In this document: positions 6,985 to 13,979 of the stretch, piece after piece
Layout of the letters: each line of letters begins with the position of its first letter
How positions within the stretch are numbered: position 1 is the stretch's first letter
IMG/VR virus record: IMGVR_UViG_3300026533_000007
Span: 1 to 44,283 of that record
Length of the DNA: 44,283 nucleotides
Source of the DNA: a virus
Direction: 5' to 3' (one strand)
Program-made: the position numbers and the translations under genes
Notes under the pieces: model-generated
Told to the model about the DNA's origin: nothing
Seen by the model: only the letters and a program-made list of their open reading frames with translations
The model's database searches: none

Positions 6985-7709
6985 GTAGAGTAAGATTAAA
7001 TAGATATGGTATATCCAATTCAGGTAAGGCATTAGCTAAGTACCTAGGAATTAAGATGTTGTCAATCACTGGTTCTAGATTTAGAGGTAAAAATTCAGAT
7101 GTAGTTATCAATTGGGGTAATGGTAAAGGTAATATAGGAAATGCTAGACAAATAAACAAGCTACAGAATGTACAGTTGGCTGGTAATAAACTAAGAACCT
7201 TAGAAGCCCTACAAGCTCATAGAGTACCTCATCCATACTTTTCCACCTACAAAGAGAGTTTTGCCCCTGTAGATACCTTAGTATGCCGTACAACACTATA
7301 TGGACACAGTGGACAAGGTATAGAAGTAGGATTAAGAGATGAAGTATGTGAAGCACCACTATATGTAGAATATATTGATAAGGTAGCTGAGTATAGAGCT
7401 ATAGTAGTAGGAGGTAAGGTAGTAGACTTCAAGAAGAAGAAGAGGAGAAATGGCTATGAAAGAGAATATGGAGAGCATATTTGGAACCATAGTAGTGGCT
7501 ATATATTTGCTAGGAATGATATTGTTGTCCCTCTTGGGTGTGGTCAGCTTGGGGTTGATGCTGTTAATGCTTTGGGTCTTGACTTTGGTGCTGTAGATAT
7601 TATAGAAGATAGAGAAGGTAATCTATATGTATTAGAAGTCAATACTGCATTTGGTATAGAGGGCACTACATTAGAACTAGTAGGAGATGCTATAGGAGAT
7701 TTATTATGA
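6981..7709 (+). CDS. ATP-grasp ligase (RimK-like)
   Basis: The 242-residue protein shows the ATP-grasp signature: a flexible loop RTTLYGHSGQGIEV at 103-116, EYRAIVVGGKVVDFKKKKR at 137-155, DFGAVDIIED at 201-210, and YVLEVNTAFGIEG at 216-228 with the Glu-x-Asn metal ligands. Such enzymes activate a carboxyl group as acyl phosphate and join it to an amine or thiol. The ATG follows AGGAGGTAAATTATT and overlaps the micro-ORF at 6943; its stop overlaps the next start. Together with the amidoligase at 5527 and the amidotransferase at 8560 it forms a probable peptide or amide ligase pathway. Substrate unknown. Confidence 0.85.
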   Translation: MSRVRLNRYGISNSGKALAKYLGIKMLSITGSRFRGKNSDVVINWGNGKGNIGNARQINKLQNVQLAGNKLRTLEALQAHRVPHPYFSTYKESFAPVDTLVCRTTLYGHSGQGIEVGLRDEVCEAPLYVEYIDKVAEYRAIVVGGKVVDFKKKKRRNGYEREYGEHIWNHSSGYIFARNDIVVPLGCGQLGVDAVNALGLDFGAVDIIEDREGNLYVLEVNTAFGIEGTTLELVGDAIGDLL

Positions 7710-7927
7710 GAAGAAGAGTAAAGAGTAGAATAGCAATAGATAAGTTATTGATAGAGGGTTATACAGGTGATTGTTACTTCCCTGGTGGTATGTATATCTA
7801 TTGTGGAAAGACTATTGAAGTAGAACCCCAGAAAGGAATAAAGGATAGAGTATATGGACTTGGTTTTGCTTGGATGAATGTGTGGTTAGTATCTGCTGAT
7901 AGTATAACAGGGGGTGAGCTATTATGA
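7706..7927 (+). CDS. Small protein of the amidoligase operon, 73 residues
   Basis: The ATGA start overlaps the stop of the ATP-grasp gene. The protein is basic at the N terminus (MRRRVKSRIAIDK) and beta-rich after it (GMYIYCGKTIEVEP, WMNVWLVSADSI). It ends TGGELL, coded by ACAGGGGGTGAGCTATTA, which is the ribosome binding site for the next gene. It resembles its neighbours in size and end, so it may be a diverged relative of them. Role unknown. Confidence 0.65.
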   Translation: MRRRVKSRIAIDKLLIEGYTGDCYFPGGMYIYCGKTIEVEPQKGIKDRVYGLGFAWMNVWLVSADSITGGELL

Positions 7928-8142
7928 CTTTAAGCTCTAAATATTTAGTAAAGTTTAATGAGGCAGGTGTCAGTAGATATTCATCATATACAAATACAGG
8001 TCTTAGACATAAGATAGAAGTTAGAGATGGTGAAAATGTTATATTATCCTCTAATGGTCTTAGTTACTGGTCTGACTTTGATGACAAATATATGGTACTG
8101 ATAAACAAAGACAACCTAATAGGAGGTAAACTGATATGGTAG
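7924..8142 (+). CDS. Small protein of the amidoligase operon, 72 residues
   Basis: The start overlaps the upstream stop by ATGA. The sequence is beta-rich with many Ser, Tyr and Asp (YLVKFNEAGVSRYSSYTN, KIEVRDGENVILSSNG) and ends LIGGKLIW, the last codons carrying AGGAGGTAAACTG for the next gene. The alternation of short strands and loops suggests a small beta fold as in 5282 and 9543. Role unknown. Confidence 0.65.
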   Translation: MTLSSKYLVKFNEAGVSRYSSYTNTGLRHKIEVRDGENVILSSNGLSYWSDFDDKYMVLINKDNLIGGKLIW

Positions 8143-8324
8143 TAATGGCTAAAAGAAAAGCCTGTGTTGAACACCCAATACACTTTACTTTAGGTAAGAG
8201 ATATAGACTTGATAGTAACAATGAGTATACTACAAATAATGGGCTACTATTAACCTTTAATGGGAAACTTGACAGTCTTATGTTTATGTGTAATGAGAAT
8301 ACAATAGGAGGTAAATTATTATGA
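8136..8324 (+). CDS. Small protein of the amidoligase operon, 62 residues
   Basis: The first ATG is at 8136 and a second in-frame ATG is at 8145; the ribosome binding site AGGAGGTAAACTGAT fits the first one. The middle part HFTLGKRYRLDSNNEY resembles the KIGDRVRL start of 5282 and 9543. It ends TIGGKLL, again coding the ribosome binding site for the next gene. Probably another member of the small-protein series. Role unknown. Confidence 0.6.
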   Translation: MVVMAKRKACVEHPIHFTLGKRYRLDSNNEYTTNNGLLLTFNGKLDSLMFMCNENTIGGKLL

Positions 8325-8548
8325 GTATTACAATGGAAGAGTTCAGACAGGATATGTTAGAAGAAGACTATAGAGATGAGCAGATAGAGATAGCTATGAG
8401 GAATGATGATGACTTCTTTTATGATGCTATTATGGACAAGTTTGAAGATACATTTAGAGAGTTAGAGATTGATGTGGATAATTATTGTATTCATTATGGT
8501 AGAGAACATAGTACGGATGAATGGTTCCAGTTACTATTAGAAAAATAG
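8321..8548 (+). CDS. Very acidic small protein, 75 residues
   Basis: The protein contains about 24 Asp/Glu against about 7 Lys/Arg, giving a net charge near -17, and is predicted helical (EEFRQDMLEEDYRDEQIEIAMRNDDDFFYD). The ATG follows AGGAGGTAAATTATT. Small acidic phage proteins may mimic DNA and block host enzymes, as T7 Ocr does, but no sequence similarity supports that here. Unlike its neighbours it does not end in GGKLL, and 11 bases separate it from the next gene. It could also be an acceptor or carrier for the ligase system; nothing in the sequence decides this. Confidence 0.7.
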   Translation: MSITMEEFRQDMLEEDYRDEQIEIAMRNDDDFFYDAIMDKFEDTFRELEIDVDNYCIHYGREHSTDEWFQLLLEK

Positions 8549-8559
8549 GAGAATAAGAT

Positions 8560-9543
8560 ATGTGTCACATGATAGTAAAACCAGCAGGTAAAAAGTTTAA
8601 TATGGAGTATTTTAAAGCAGCTCAGAAGCATAATGAGGATGGATATTCCTTGACTTGGTATGAAGGAGATAGGGTACAGGTGTTTAAGACATTTGACTTC
8701 TCTAAGTTTATGGGTCTTGCCTCAACTATGAAAGACCACACTTGTATCTCTCACATGAGGTATGCCACTACAGGGGATAAGACATTTAGTAATATACACC
8801 CCTTTGATACCCCAACAGGTGTTATGGCACATAATGGTACAATAGCTAGTTTGGGTTCTACTGTAAAATCTGATAGTCAAGAGATGGCTGAGCTGCTTAG
8901 TGAGTGTGATTATAATTCAGTAGAGGATGTAAAACCTTTAATAGAGAACATAATAGGAAGTACACTTAATAAGTTAGTGTTTATGGAAGATAATGGAAGA
9001 GTTACTATAATTAATGAGCAGTTAGGTATGGTTGAAGATGGTATCTGGTACTCAGGGGACTATCACAAGAAGAATGAGGGATGGTGTAGAGGAGAATGCA
9101 TCCAGAAAAAGGAACCAAAGATGGAGATATTAGAGATGAAGAAGAGCTCCCATTCTGAGAAGACTGAGTTAGTATTTGTATATGGTACACTTAAGAGAGG
9201 CTATGGTAATAATAGACTACTAGAAGATGCTACATACTTAGGCACAGCTAAGACACAAGAGACTTGGGCTATGATAGGTAAAAATGCATCCTTCCCTTAT
9301 CTATTAGAAGAGTCAGAGAAAGGGTTTCATATATCAGGTGAGGTGTATGCAGTAGATGATGGAGAGATTAGTAGGCTAGATAACCTTGAGGGTTTCCCAT
9401 ACCACTACATTAAACAACAGATATTAGTAAACTATACTGATGACCTATCACCTGAATGGGTAACAGTATACACTAAGACACACTTTGATAAAGAGTATAT
9501 AGGTAAACACCAACTAATTGCAGAATGGATAGGAGCAGCATAA
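8560..9543 (+). CDS. Class II glutamine amidotransferase fused to a GGCT/AIG2-like domain
   Basis: The N-terminal half (about 1-180) is an Ntn-type glutaminase: Cys2 directly after the initiator Met, ISHMRYAT at 63-70, NIHPFDTP at 78-85 and AHNGTI at 90-95, which are the usual substrate-binding and oxyanion positions. The C-terminal half (about 205-327) begins VFVYGTLKRG at 206-214 and contains GEVYAVDDG and the conserved acidic residue in LDNLEGFP, marks of gamma-glutamylcyclotransferase-like (AIG2/BtrG-like) proteins. Such a fusion could release ammonia from glutamine and remove or process a gamma-glutamyl group. This fits a pathway with the amidoligase and ATP-grasp genes upstream. The ribosome binding site is AGGAGAATAAGAT. 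Domain calls are firm; pathway is inferred. Confidence 0.85.
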   Translation: MCHMIVKPAGKKFNMEYFKAAQKHNEDGYSLTWYEGDRVQVFKTFDFSKFMGLASTMKDHTCISHMRYATTGDKTFSNIHPFDTPTGVMAHNGTIASLGSTVKSDSQEMAELLSECDYNSVEDVKPLIENIIGSTLNKLVFMEDNGRVTIINEQLGMVEDGIWYSGDYHKKNEGWCRGECIQKKEPKMEILEMKKSSHSEKTELVFVYGTLKRGYGNNRLLEDATYLGTAKTQETWAMIGKNASFPYLLEESEKGFHISGEVYAVDDGEISRLDNLEGFPYHYIKQQILVNYTDDLSPEWVTVYTKTHFDKEYIGKHQLIAEWIGAA

Positions 9544-9779
9544 TGAAAAAACTTAAATTCAAGATAGGGGATAAGGTAAGACTTAATCCCTCTAAGGTAA
9601 CACAAGCTGACTTAGATGAATATTCTAGTGATGGTGAGTTTGATAAAATATATATTATAGATATAAGAGAAAAACATTCTATACTACAGTATCATTTTAT
9701 TGAGAATAATTGGCATAATGGAGAATGGCTGGTTTCAGTCTATATTAAAAATATTGTAGGAGGAAAGCTACTTGAATGA
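9543..9779 (+). CDS. Small SH3-like beta protein ending in VGGKLLE
   Basis: The ATG at 9543 overlaps the previous stop (TAATG) and has TAGGAG seven bases upstream; an in-frame ATG at 9525 is inside the previous gene and less likely. The protein begins MKKLKFKIGDKVRLNPSK, like the gene at 5282, and ends IVGGKLLE. The codons for VGGKL contain AGGAGGAAAG, which is the ribosome binding site of the RNA polymerase gene, so expression of the two is probably coupled. Role unknown. Confidence 0.75.
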   Translation: MKKLKFKIGDKVRLNPSKVTQADLDEYSSDGEFDKIYIIDIREKHSILQYHFIENNWHNGEWLVSVYIKNIVGGKLLE

Positions 9780-12231
9780 CTTATATGAGAGACAGAGGGA
9801 GTTAGAGGAAGAGGCTGTAAATGTATTAGAAAGAAAAGAGTTTAAGAGTTTATCTGATGCTATATCTCAAGGAAGGTTTGATGAAACAAAGTATGGTACA
9901 GCCTTACTTAAAGTGTCCTTTCCTCTAGTAAGAGATAAGATTAGGGAGTACTTAGATACAGAGTTCAAAGGACATACAGGTAAGACACAGAGATATATTA
10001 AATATCTATGTAATGATGATGCAGCTGTTACAGCCTATATTATGTTACAGATGATGGTGAAGAAAATATCACAGCACAGTAATATGATTAAGGTGACAAC
10101 CCTATCTAATATGATAGTAAGGCAGTTAAAAGATATGCAAACCTTTAGAATTGCTGAAGAGAATAACCCTAAGCTTATAGCATACCTAGGTAGTGAGTAT
10201 AGGAGAGCATCTGCTCGGAGAAAGCAAGACTTAATAACTAAACACTTAAAGGAGTTTGCTGTAGAAGGAAATAAGAAGATGGTAGCTGAGGATGTAAAAG
10301 CAGGTGCTACACTTATTGACTTAGTGTTAAAGAGTGGTGGTGGTATAATAACAAAAGAAAGGAAATGGAGAAAAGGTATAGATAGATATGCTACCTTCTA
10401 CTTATCCTTTACTGATGTAGCTTTAGAGTTTCTATCAGATAAATACTATATATCCCCTACCTTAGCCCTTCTGGCACCTATGGTAGTACAACCAACAGAT
10501 TGGACAGCCTTTAAGAAAGGAGGTTATCTAAGTATATCACATCCTTTTATGAAGTTAAAGTTCAGAAAGGAAAGAGAGATAGTCAGTAAGAAAGATTTTA
10601 CTAAGTCTATGAATATTATAAATAAACTACAAAAGACAGGGTGGAGGAATAACAGTAAGGTCATTGAAGTAGTACAGTATATGTATGAGAAGAATATGGT
10701 AGACCCTAGAAGTCCACCAACCTTACCTAGAATATTTGGAGATATACCAACAAGTATACCTACTAAAGTAGAGGACTTGATTGCTGGTTTCGGAAATTAC
10801 CCTGAAAATCCAACAGACAGAGAGAAAAAAGAGTGGGCAGTATGGAATAGGAAGAGAGAAAAGATTAAGATAGGCTTAGATGGGGAGCAAGGTAGAAGAT
10901 TACAGTACCTAATGACAATGGGTGTTGTAAATAAGATGAGGGAGTTTGATAAATTCTACTATGTATATCAATTAGATTACAGGGGTAGGGTGTATCCAGT
11001 GACAGACTTCTATAATCCCCAATCAAAAGGCTATGTTAAGGCTATGCTAGAGTTTGCTGAGGGACACCTGCTAGATGACACAGGTATCTATTGGCTTAAA
11101 ATACATAGTGCTAACACCTATGGGCTAGACAAAGAGTTGTTTCCAGACAGAATTAGATGGGCTACAGACAACAGACAAGCTATGTTAGAAGCCGCTGAAG
11201 ACCCTTTAGGGACAATAGGATACTGGACTAAGGCAGACAGCCCTTATGAGTTCCTAGCTGCTTGTATGGCTCTACAAGACCATGTACAAGGAAGGAAGGT
11301 TCACTTACCTATTCAATTAGATGCAGTGAATTCTGGAGTACAGATGTATAGTGGACTATTAAGAGACAAGGAAGGTGCAAGGAGTACTTGTGTAATAGGA
11401 GATACTAGGTCAGACTTATATGCTGAGGTAGCTGCTGGAGTAGAGGAGAAGCTCTCAGACGGCAAGTACCCACCTATACTGTCCTTCATTGACAAAGAGG
11501 GAGTAGATAGGTCAGTCAGTACTAAGCAAGAGGCAGAGAGTATGATAGGGAACTTCACAAGGAGTATGACTAAGTCTAATGTAATGACAGTACCATATAG
11601 TGTCTCAATGAGAGGTATGAAGATGCAGAATTGGGAAGTAATGGATGATATGAAGCTATCAGGTAAAGCCTTCTGGAAAGGTGATGAATGGGTAGTTAAT
11701 TATCTATGGACTTCTCTAACACATGAGAGTATCTTTGAGATAGTGAAAGGAGCAAGGGCAGGGCAAGAGTACCTGAAAGAGGTAGTAAGACCATTAGAGG
11801 TATCTGCTATGTGGTATACACCTATATATGGTTTACCTGTTATGCAGCCAGCACCTAAGGTAAAAGAAATGAGAGTGAAAACAATACTAGGGACATTGTC
11901 TTTCAACACTATAGTTGATGGTATAAAGAGACAGAAGCAATTAGCAGCTATAGCAGCAAACTTTATCCATAGTATAGATGCAACTATATTGATGTATGTT
12001 GTTGATACAATAGGGGCAGACATTGGTACTATACACGACTGCTTCTTAGTACACCCTAACAAGGGAGAGGAGGTGAGAAACTGTTATAAGAAAGGCTTTG
12101 TAGAGGTTATGCAATCAGACCCATTGAAGATGTTTGCTGAGGAATTAGACCCTGAGAATAAAGTATCTATACCATATGTAGGTGACCTAGATTTAAAGGA
12201 GGTATATGATAGTGAGTATATTATTAGTTAA
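9772..12231 (+). CDS. Single-subunit DNA-directed RNA polymerase (T7 gp1-like)
   Basis: The 819-residue enzyme is a little shorter than T7 RNA polymerase (883). Diagnostic segments are QLDYRGRVYPV near 400, QLDAVNSGVQMYSGLLRD near 515 with the first catalytic Asp, KSNVMTVPYS near 605 with the fingers Lys-Arg region, NFIHSIDATIL near 730 and TIHDCFLV near 755 with the second catalytic Asp. The start is TTG at 9772, eight bases after AGGAGGAAAGC and overlapping the upstream stop; no ATG lies in frame near it. It is the last gene of the early operon, as in T7, and would read the 23-bp elements. The T7 GSCSG segment is AVNSG here, a small change next to the catalytic Asp. Confidence 0.96.
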   Translation: MNDLYERQRELEEEAVNVLERKEFKSLSDAISQGRFDETKYGTALLKVSFPLVRDKIREYLDTEFKGHTGKTQRYIKYLCNDDAAVTAYIMLQMMVKKISQHSNMIKVTTLSNMIVRQLKDMQTFRIAEENNPKLIAYLGSEYRRASARRKQDLITKHLKEFAVEGNKKMVAEDVKAGATLIDLVLKSGGGIITKERKWRKGIDRYATFYLSFTDVALEFLSDKYYISPTLALLAPMVVQPTDWTAFKKGGYLSISHPFMKLKFRKEREIVSKKDFTKSMNIINKLQKTGWRNNSKVIEVVQYMYEKNMVDPRSPPTLPRIFGDIPTSIPTKVEDLIAGFGNYPENPTDREKKEWAVWNRKREKIKIGLDGEQGRRLQYLMTMGVVNKMREFDKFYYVYQLDYRGRVYPVTDFYNPQSKGYVKAMLEFAEGHLLDDTGIYWLKIHSANTYGLDKELFPDRIRWATDNRQAMLEAAEDPLGTIGYWTKADSPYEFLAACMALQDHVQGRKVHLPIQLDAVNSGVQMYSGLLRDKEGARSTCVIGDTRSDLYAEVAAGVEEKLSDGKYPPILSFIDKEGVDRSVSTKQEAESMIGNFTRSMTKSNVMTVPYSVSMRGMKMQNWEVMDDMKLSGKAFWKGDEWVVNYLWTSLTHESIFEIVKGARAGQEYLKEVVRPLEVSAMWYTPIYGLPVMQPAPKVKEMRVKTILGTLSFNTIVDGIKRQKQLAAIAANFIHSIDATILMYVVDTIGADIGTIHDCFLVHPNKGEEVRNCYKKGFVEVMQSDPLKMFAEELDPENKVSIPYVGDLDLKEVYDSEYIIS

Positions 12232-12254
12232 TGTAGGAAGTCTACAAAAAATAC
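12232..12254 (+). promoter_or_regulatory. Putative phage RNA polymerase promoter, copy 3
   Basis: The exact 23-bp element (see 2118) begins at the last bases of the polymerase stop codon region and ends 30 bases before the next start. It is followed by CGAGAAAG. It would start the DNA-metabolism operon. Confidence 0.7.
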
Positions 12255-12284
12255 CGAGAAAGAAAACTATAAGGAGAGTACTAC

Positions 12285-12509
12285 ATGGCAGTAGAAGAAG
12301 AACAGTTCTATGAAGAGGTAAAGTATCAGAGAGATGATGTACTACTATTAGTAGAAAGTATAGAAGATAGTATGGTTATTACACAAGCTAACTTAGAACT
12401 AGAAGATATATATAATTTAACAGTATATTTACTAGGAGAGACAGCAAGTATTACAGGACAGGCATATAACAGTGTGCTAGAAGATTTTAAAGAAAAAGAA
12501 GGAGAGTAA
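12285..12509 (+). CDS. Small acidic protein after the RNA polymerase, 74 residues
   Basis: The ATG is preceded by ATAAGGAGAGTACTAC. The protein is acidic and helical (MAVEEEQFYEEVKYQRDDV, LELEDIYNLTVYLLGETASITGQAYNSVLEDF) with no Cys or membrane segment. It is the first gene after promoter copy 3 and lies 5 bases before the ssDNA-binding gene. T7 has several small genes between gp1 and gp2.5, including the host RNA polymerase inhibitor gp2, but no similarity is visible. Confidence 0.7.
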   Translation: MAVEEEQFYEEVKYQRDDVLLLVESIEDSMVITQANLELEDIYNLTVYLLGETASITGQAYNSVLEDFKEKEGE

Positions 12510-12514
12510 AGATT

Positions 12515-13108
12515 ATGGCAACAATTAATAAAGGAAGAGTTAAGTTTGAAGAGAATACATCAGAAGCGAGTTTTGGATATGTTAAAGGAGAGGCAAAATG
12601 GGCAAAGGTATTAGAAGTAGATGATTATGGTAACTATTCAATTAGTATGTATGGTGATGAAGTGGTTGAGCTTAAGGAAGAACTCCAAGCAATGCAAGAA
12701 AGTGCTGCGAAAGAGATTGAGACACTAGGTAAGAAGTATGAATTAGCAGACCTATTCAAGACAGACAATGATGGTAATGAATTCTTAGGGTTTAAGCTAC
12801 CAGAGACAGACTATGAGGGTAAACCTAATACTATTGATATTTATGATGGTAGTGGTACTAAGGTAGAAGATTGGGATAAGTTAGTAGGTAATGGTAGTAC
12901 TATTAAACTTAAGTATAGAATTGCTCCTTACTATATGGGTAGTACTAAGAAAGTAGGTATCTCATTCAAGTTCTATGCTATTCAGGTTATTAACTTAGTA
13001 GAGTTTAAGAAACAAGATAGTGGCTTTGGTGATGAGACAGATGGTACTGACTCCTTTGATACACCTACTACATCTAAGGCTAAGGTAGAAGAGAGTGAGG
13101 ACTTTTAG
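12515..13108 (+). CDS. Single-stranded DNA-binding protein (T7 gp2.5-like)
   Basis: The 197-residue protein has a beta-rich body (FLGFKLPETDY, STIKLKYRIAPYYMGSTKKVGISFKFYAIQVINL) and an acidic tail KVEESEDF that ends in Phe. A C-terminal Phe after an acidic tail is the hallmark of gp2.5, which uses it to contact the polymerase and helicase. Gene place between RNA polymerase and primase-helicase agrees with T7. Expected role: coat single strands, help annealing and organise the replisome. The start ATG has AAGGAGAGTAAAGATT before it. Confidence 0.85.
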   Translation: MATINKGRVKFEENTSEASFGYVKGEAKWAKVLEVDDYGNYSISMYGDEVVELKEELQAMQESAAKEIETLGKKYELADLFKTDNDGNEFLGFKLPETDYEGKPNTIDIYDGSGTKVEDWDKLVGNGSTIKLKYRIAPYYMGSTKKVGISFKFYAIQVINLVEFKKQDSGFGDETDGTDSFDTPTTSKAKVEESEDF

Positions 13109-13164
13109 TAATACTTAGTTACTGGATTGGAGATTTAGACTAAAAATTATAGGGGAGATTAAGA

Positions 13165-13572
13165 ATGAGAGAAAAAGAATGTAAAAACTGTAATATATCT
13201 TATACTACAGGCAACTTTCATAAGAATAAAAGAAAACCTGATGGCTTATCTACTATGTGTAAAAAATGTAGGAGTGAGACAAGGAAAAAATATAATAATC
13301 CTGTAACTAATAGAAAGTATAACCTTCTAAAGAAATATAGGATGACTGAGGAGGATTATGATGTATTGTTAGAGAGTCAGGGAGGTGTATGTGCTATCTG
13401 TCATACAACAGAGCCAAAAGGCAAACATGATACTTGGCATATAGACCATTGTCATACTACAGGAGATGTTAGAGGGCTTCTATGTCATAAATGTAATATA
13501 ATGTTAGGACATGCATTAGATAGTGTGCTTACACTAAGAAATGCTGCACTGTATTTGGAGGAGACACGATGA
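13165..13572 (+). CDS. HNH / endonuclease VII-like nuclease (probable homing endonuclease) 1
   Basis: The 135-residue protein has an N-terminal zinc finger (CKNCNISY...CKKC) and a C-terminal endonuclease VII-type core, CAICH near 77, then WHIDHCHTTGDVRGLLCHKCNIMLG. The paired CxxC motifs bind structural zinc and HxTGxxRGLLC is the active-site signature. It stands alone between the ssDNA-binding gene and the resolvase gene; no intron signatures were found beside it. Four related genes occur in this genome (17320, 27892, 29307, and the shorter 17748). It probably spreads as a free-standing homing gene, but a Holliday-junction role like phage T4 endonuclease VII cannot be excluded. Confidence 0.85.
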   Translation: MREKECKNCNISYTTGNFHKNKRKPDGLSTMCKKCRSETRKKYNNPVTNRKYNLLKKYRMTEEDYDVLLESQGGVCAICHTTEPKGKHDTWHIDHCHTTGDVRGLLCHKCNIMLGHALDSVLTLRNAALYLEETR

Positions 13573-13979
13573 GGGAGTTCAAAGTAAGGATGCCCATATA
13601 TGTCTCCATAGGTATCAAAAAGAAGAGAAAAATATACTTAAACCTTAACTTATTCAGAAATGAGCACCATCATATTAATAATAATGTTAAGAAAGAGTAT
13701 GCAAGGATAGCCCACAGCTTATTACCTACTCTTAAGAGACCAATGAAGCAGATAGAGTTAGAATACACCCTATATCTGCCTAATAAGCTTAAGAGAGACA
13801 TAAGTAATGTACTATCCATATGTGATAAGTCATTCTGTGATGCTATTGTACAACATAACCTAATAGAAGATGATAATTATGAGTATCTTAAGAAAGTTAC
13901 CTATATGTATGGTGGATATGATGAAGATAAGAAGGGATATGTAGATATCCTAATAAAGGAAGTACCAGATGGGACATAA
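13569..13979 (+). CDS. RusA-like Holliday-junction resolvase
   Basis: The 136-residue protein shows the RusA pattern KRDISNVLSICDKSFCDAIVQHNLIEDDNYE near residues 77-107, with the acidic residues that bind metal. Its start overlaps the previous stop (ACGATGAG) and it overlaps the primase by 11 bases. In T7 this place holds gp3, an unrelated resolvase, so here RusA probably replaces it to clear branched replication DNA before packaging. The overlap argues for coupled translation with the primase-helicase. No frame problem seen. Confidence 0.75.
   Translation: MREFKVRMPIYVSIGIKKKRKIYLNLNLFRNEHHHINNNVKKEYARIAHSLLPTLKRPMKQIELEYTLYLPNKLKRDISNVLSICDKSFCDAIVQHNLIEDDNYEYLKKVTYMYGGYDEDKKGYVDILIKEVPDGT

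Noticed and set aside
13165-13572. Another group I intron around the free-standing HNH genes (13165, 17320, 29307)
   Set aside because: The adjoining genes have complete ends and starts, and no P/Q/R/S words were found beside them.
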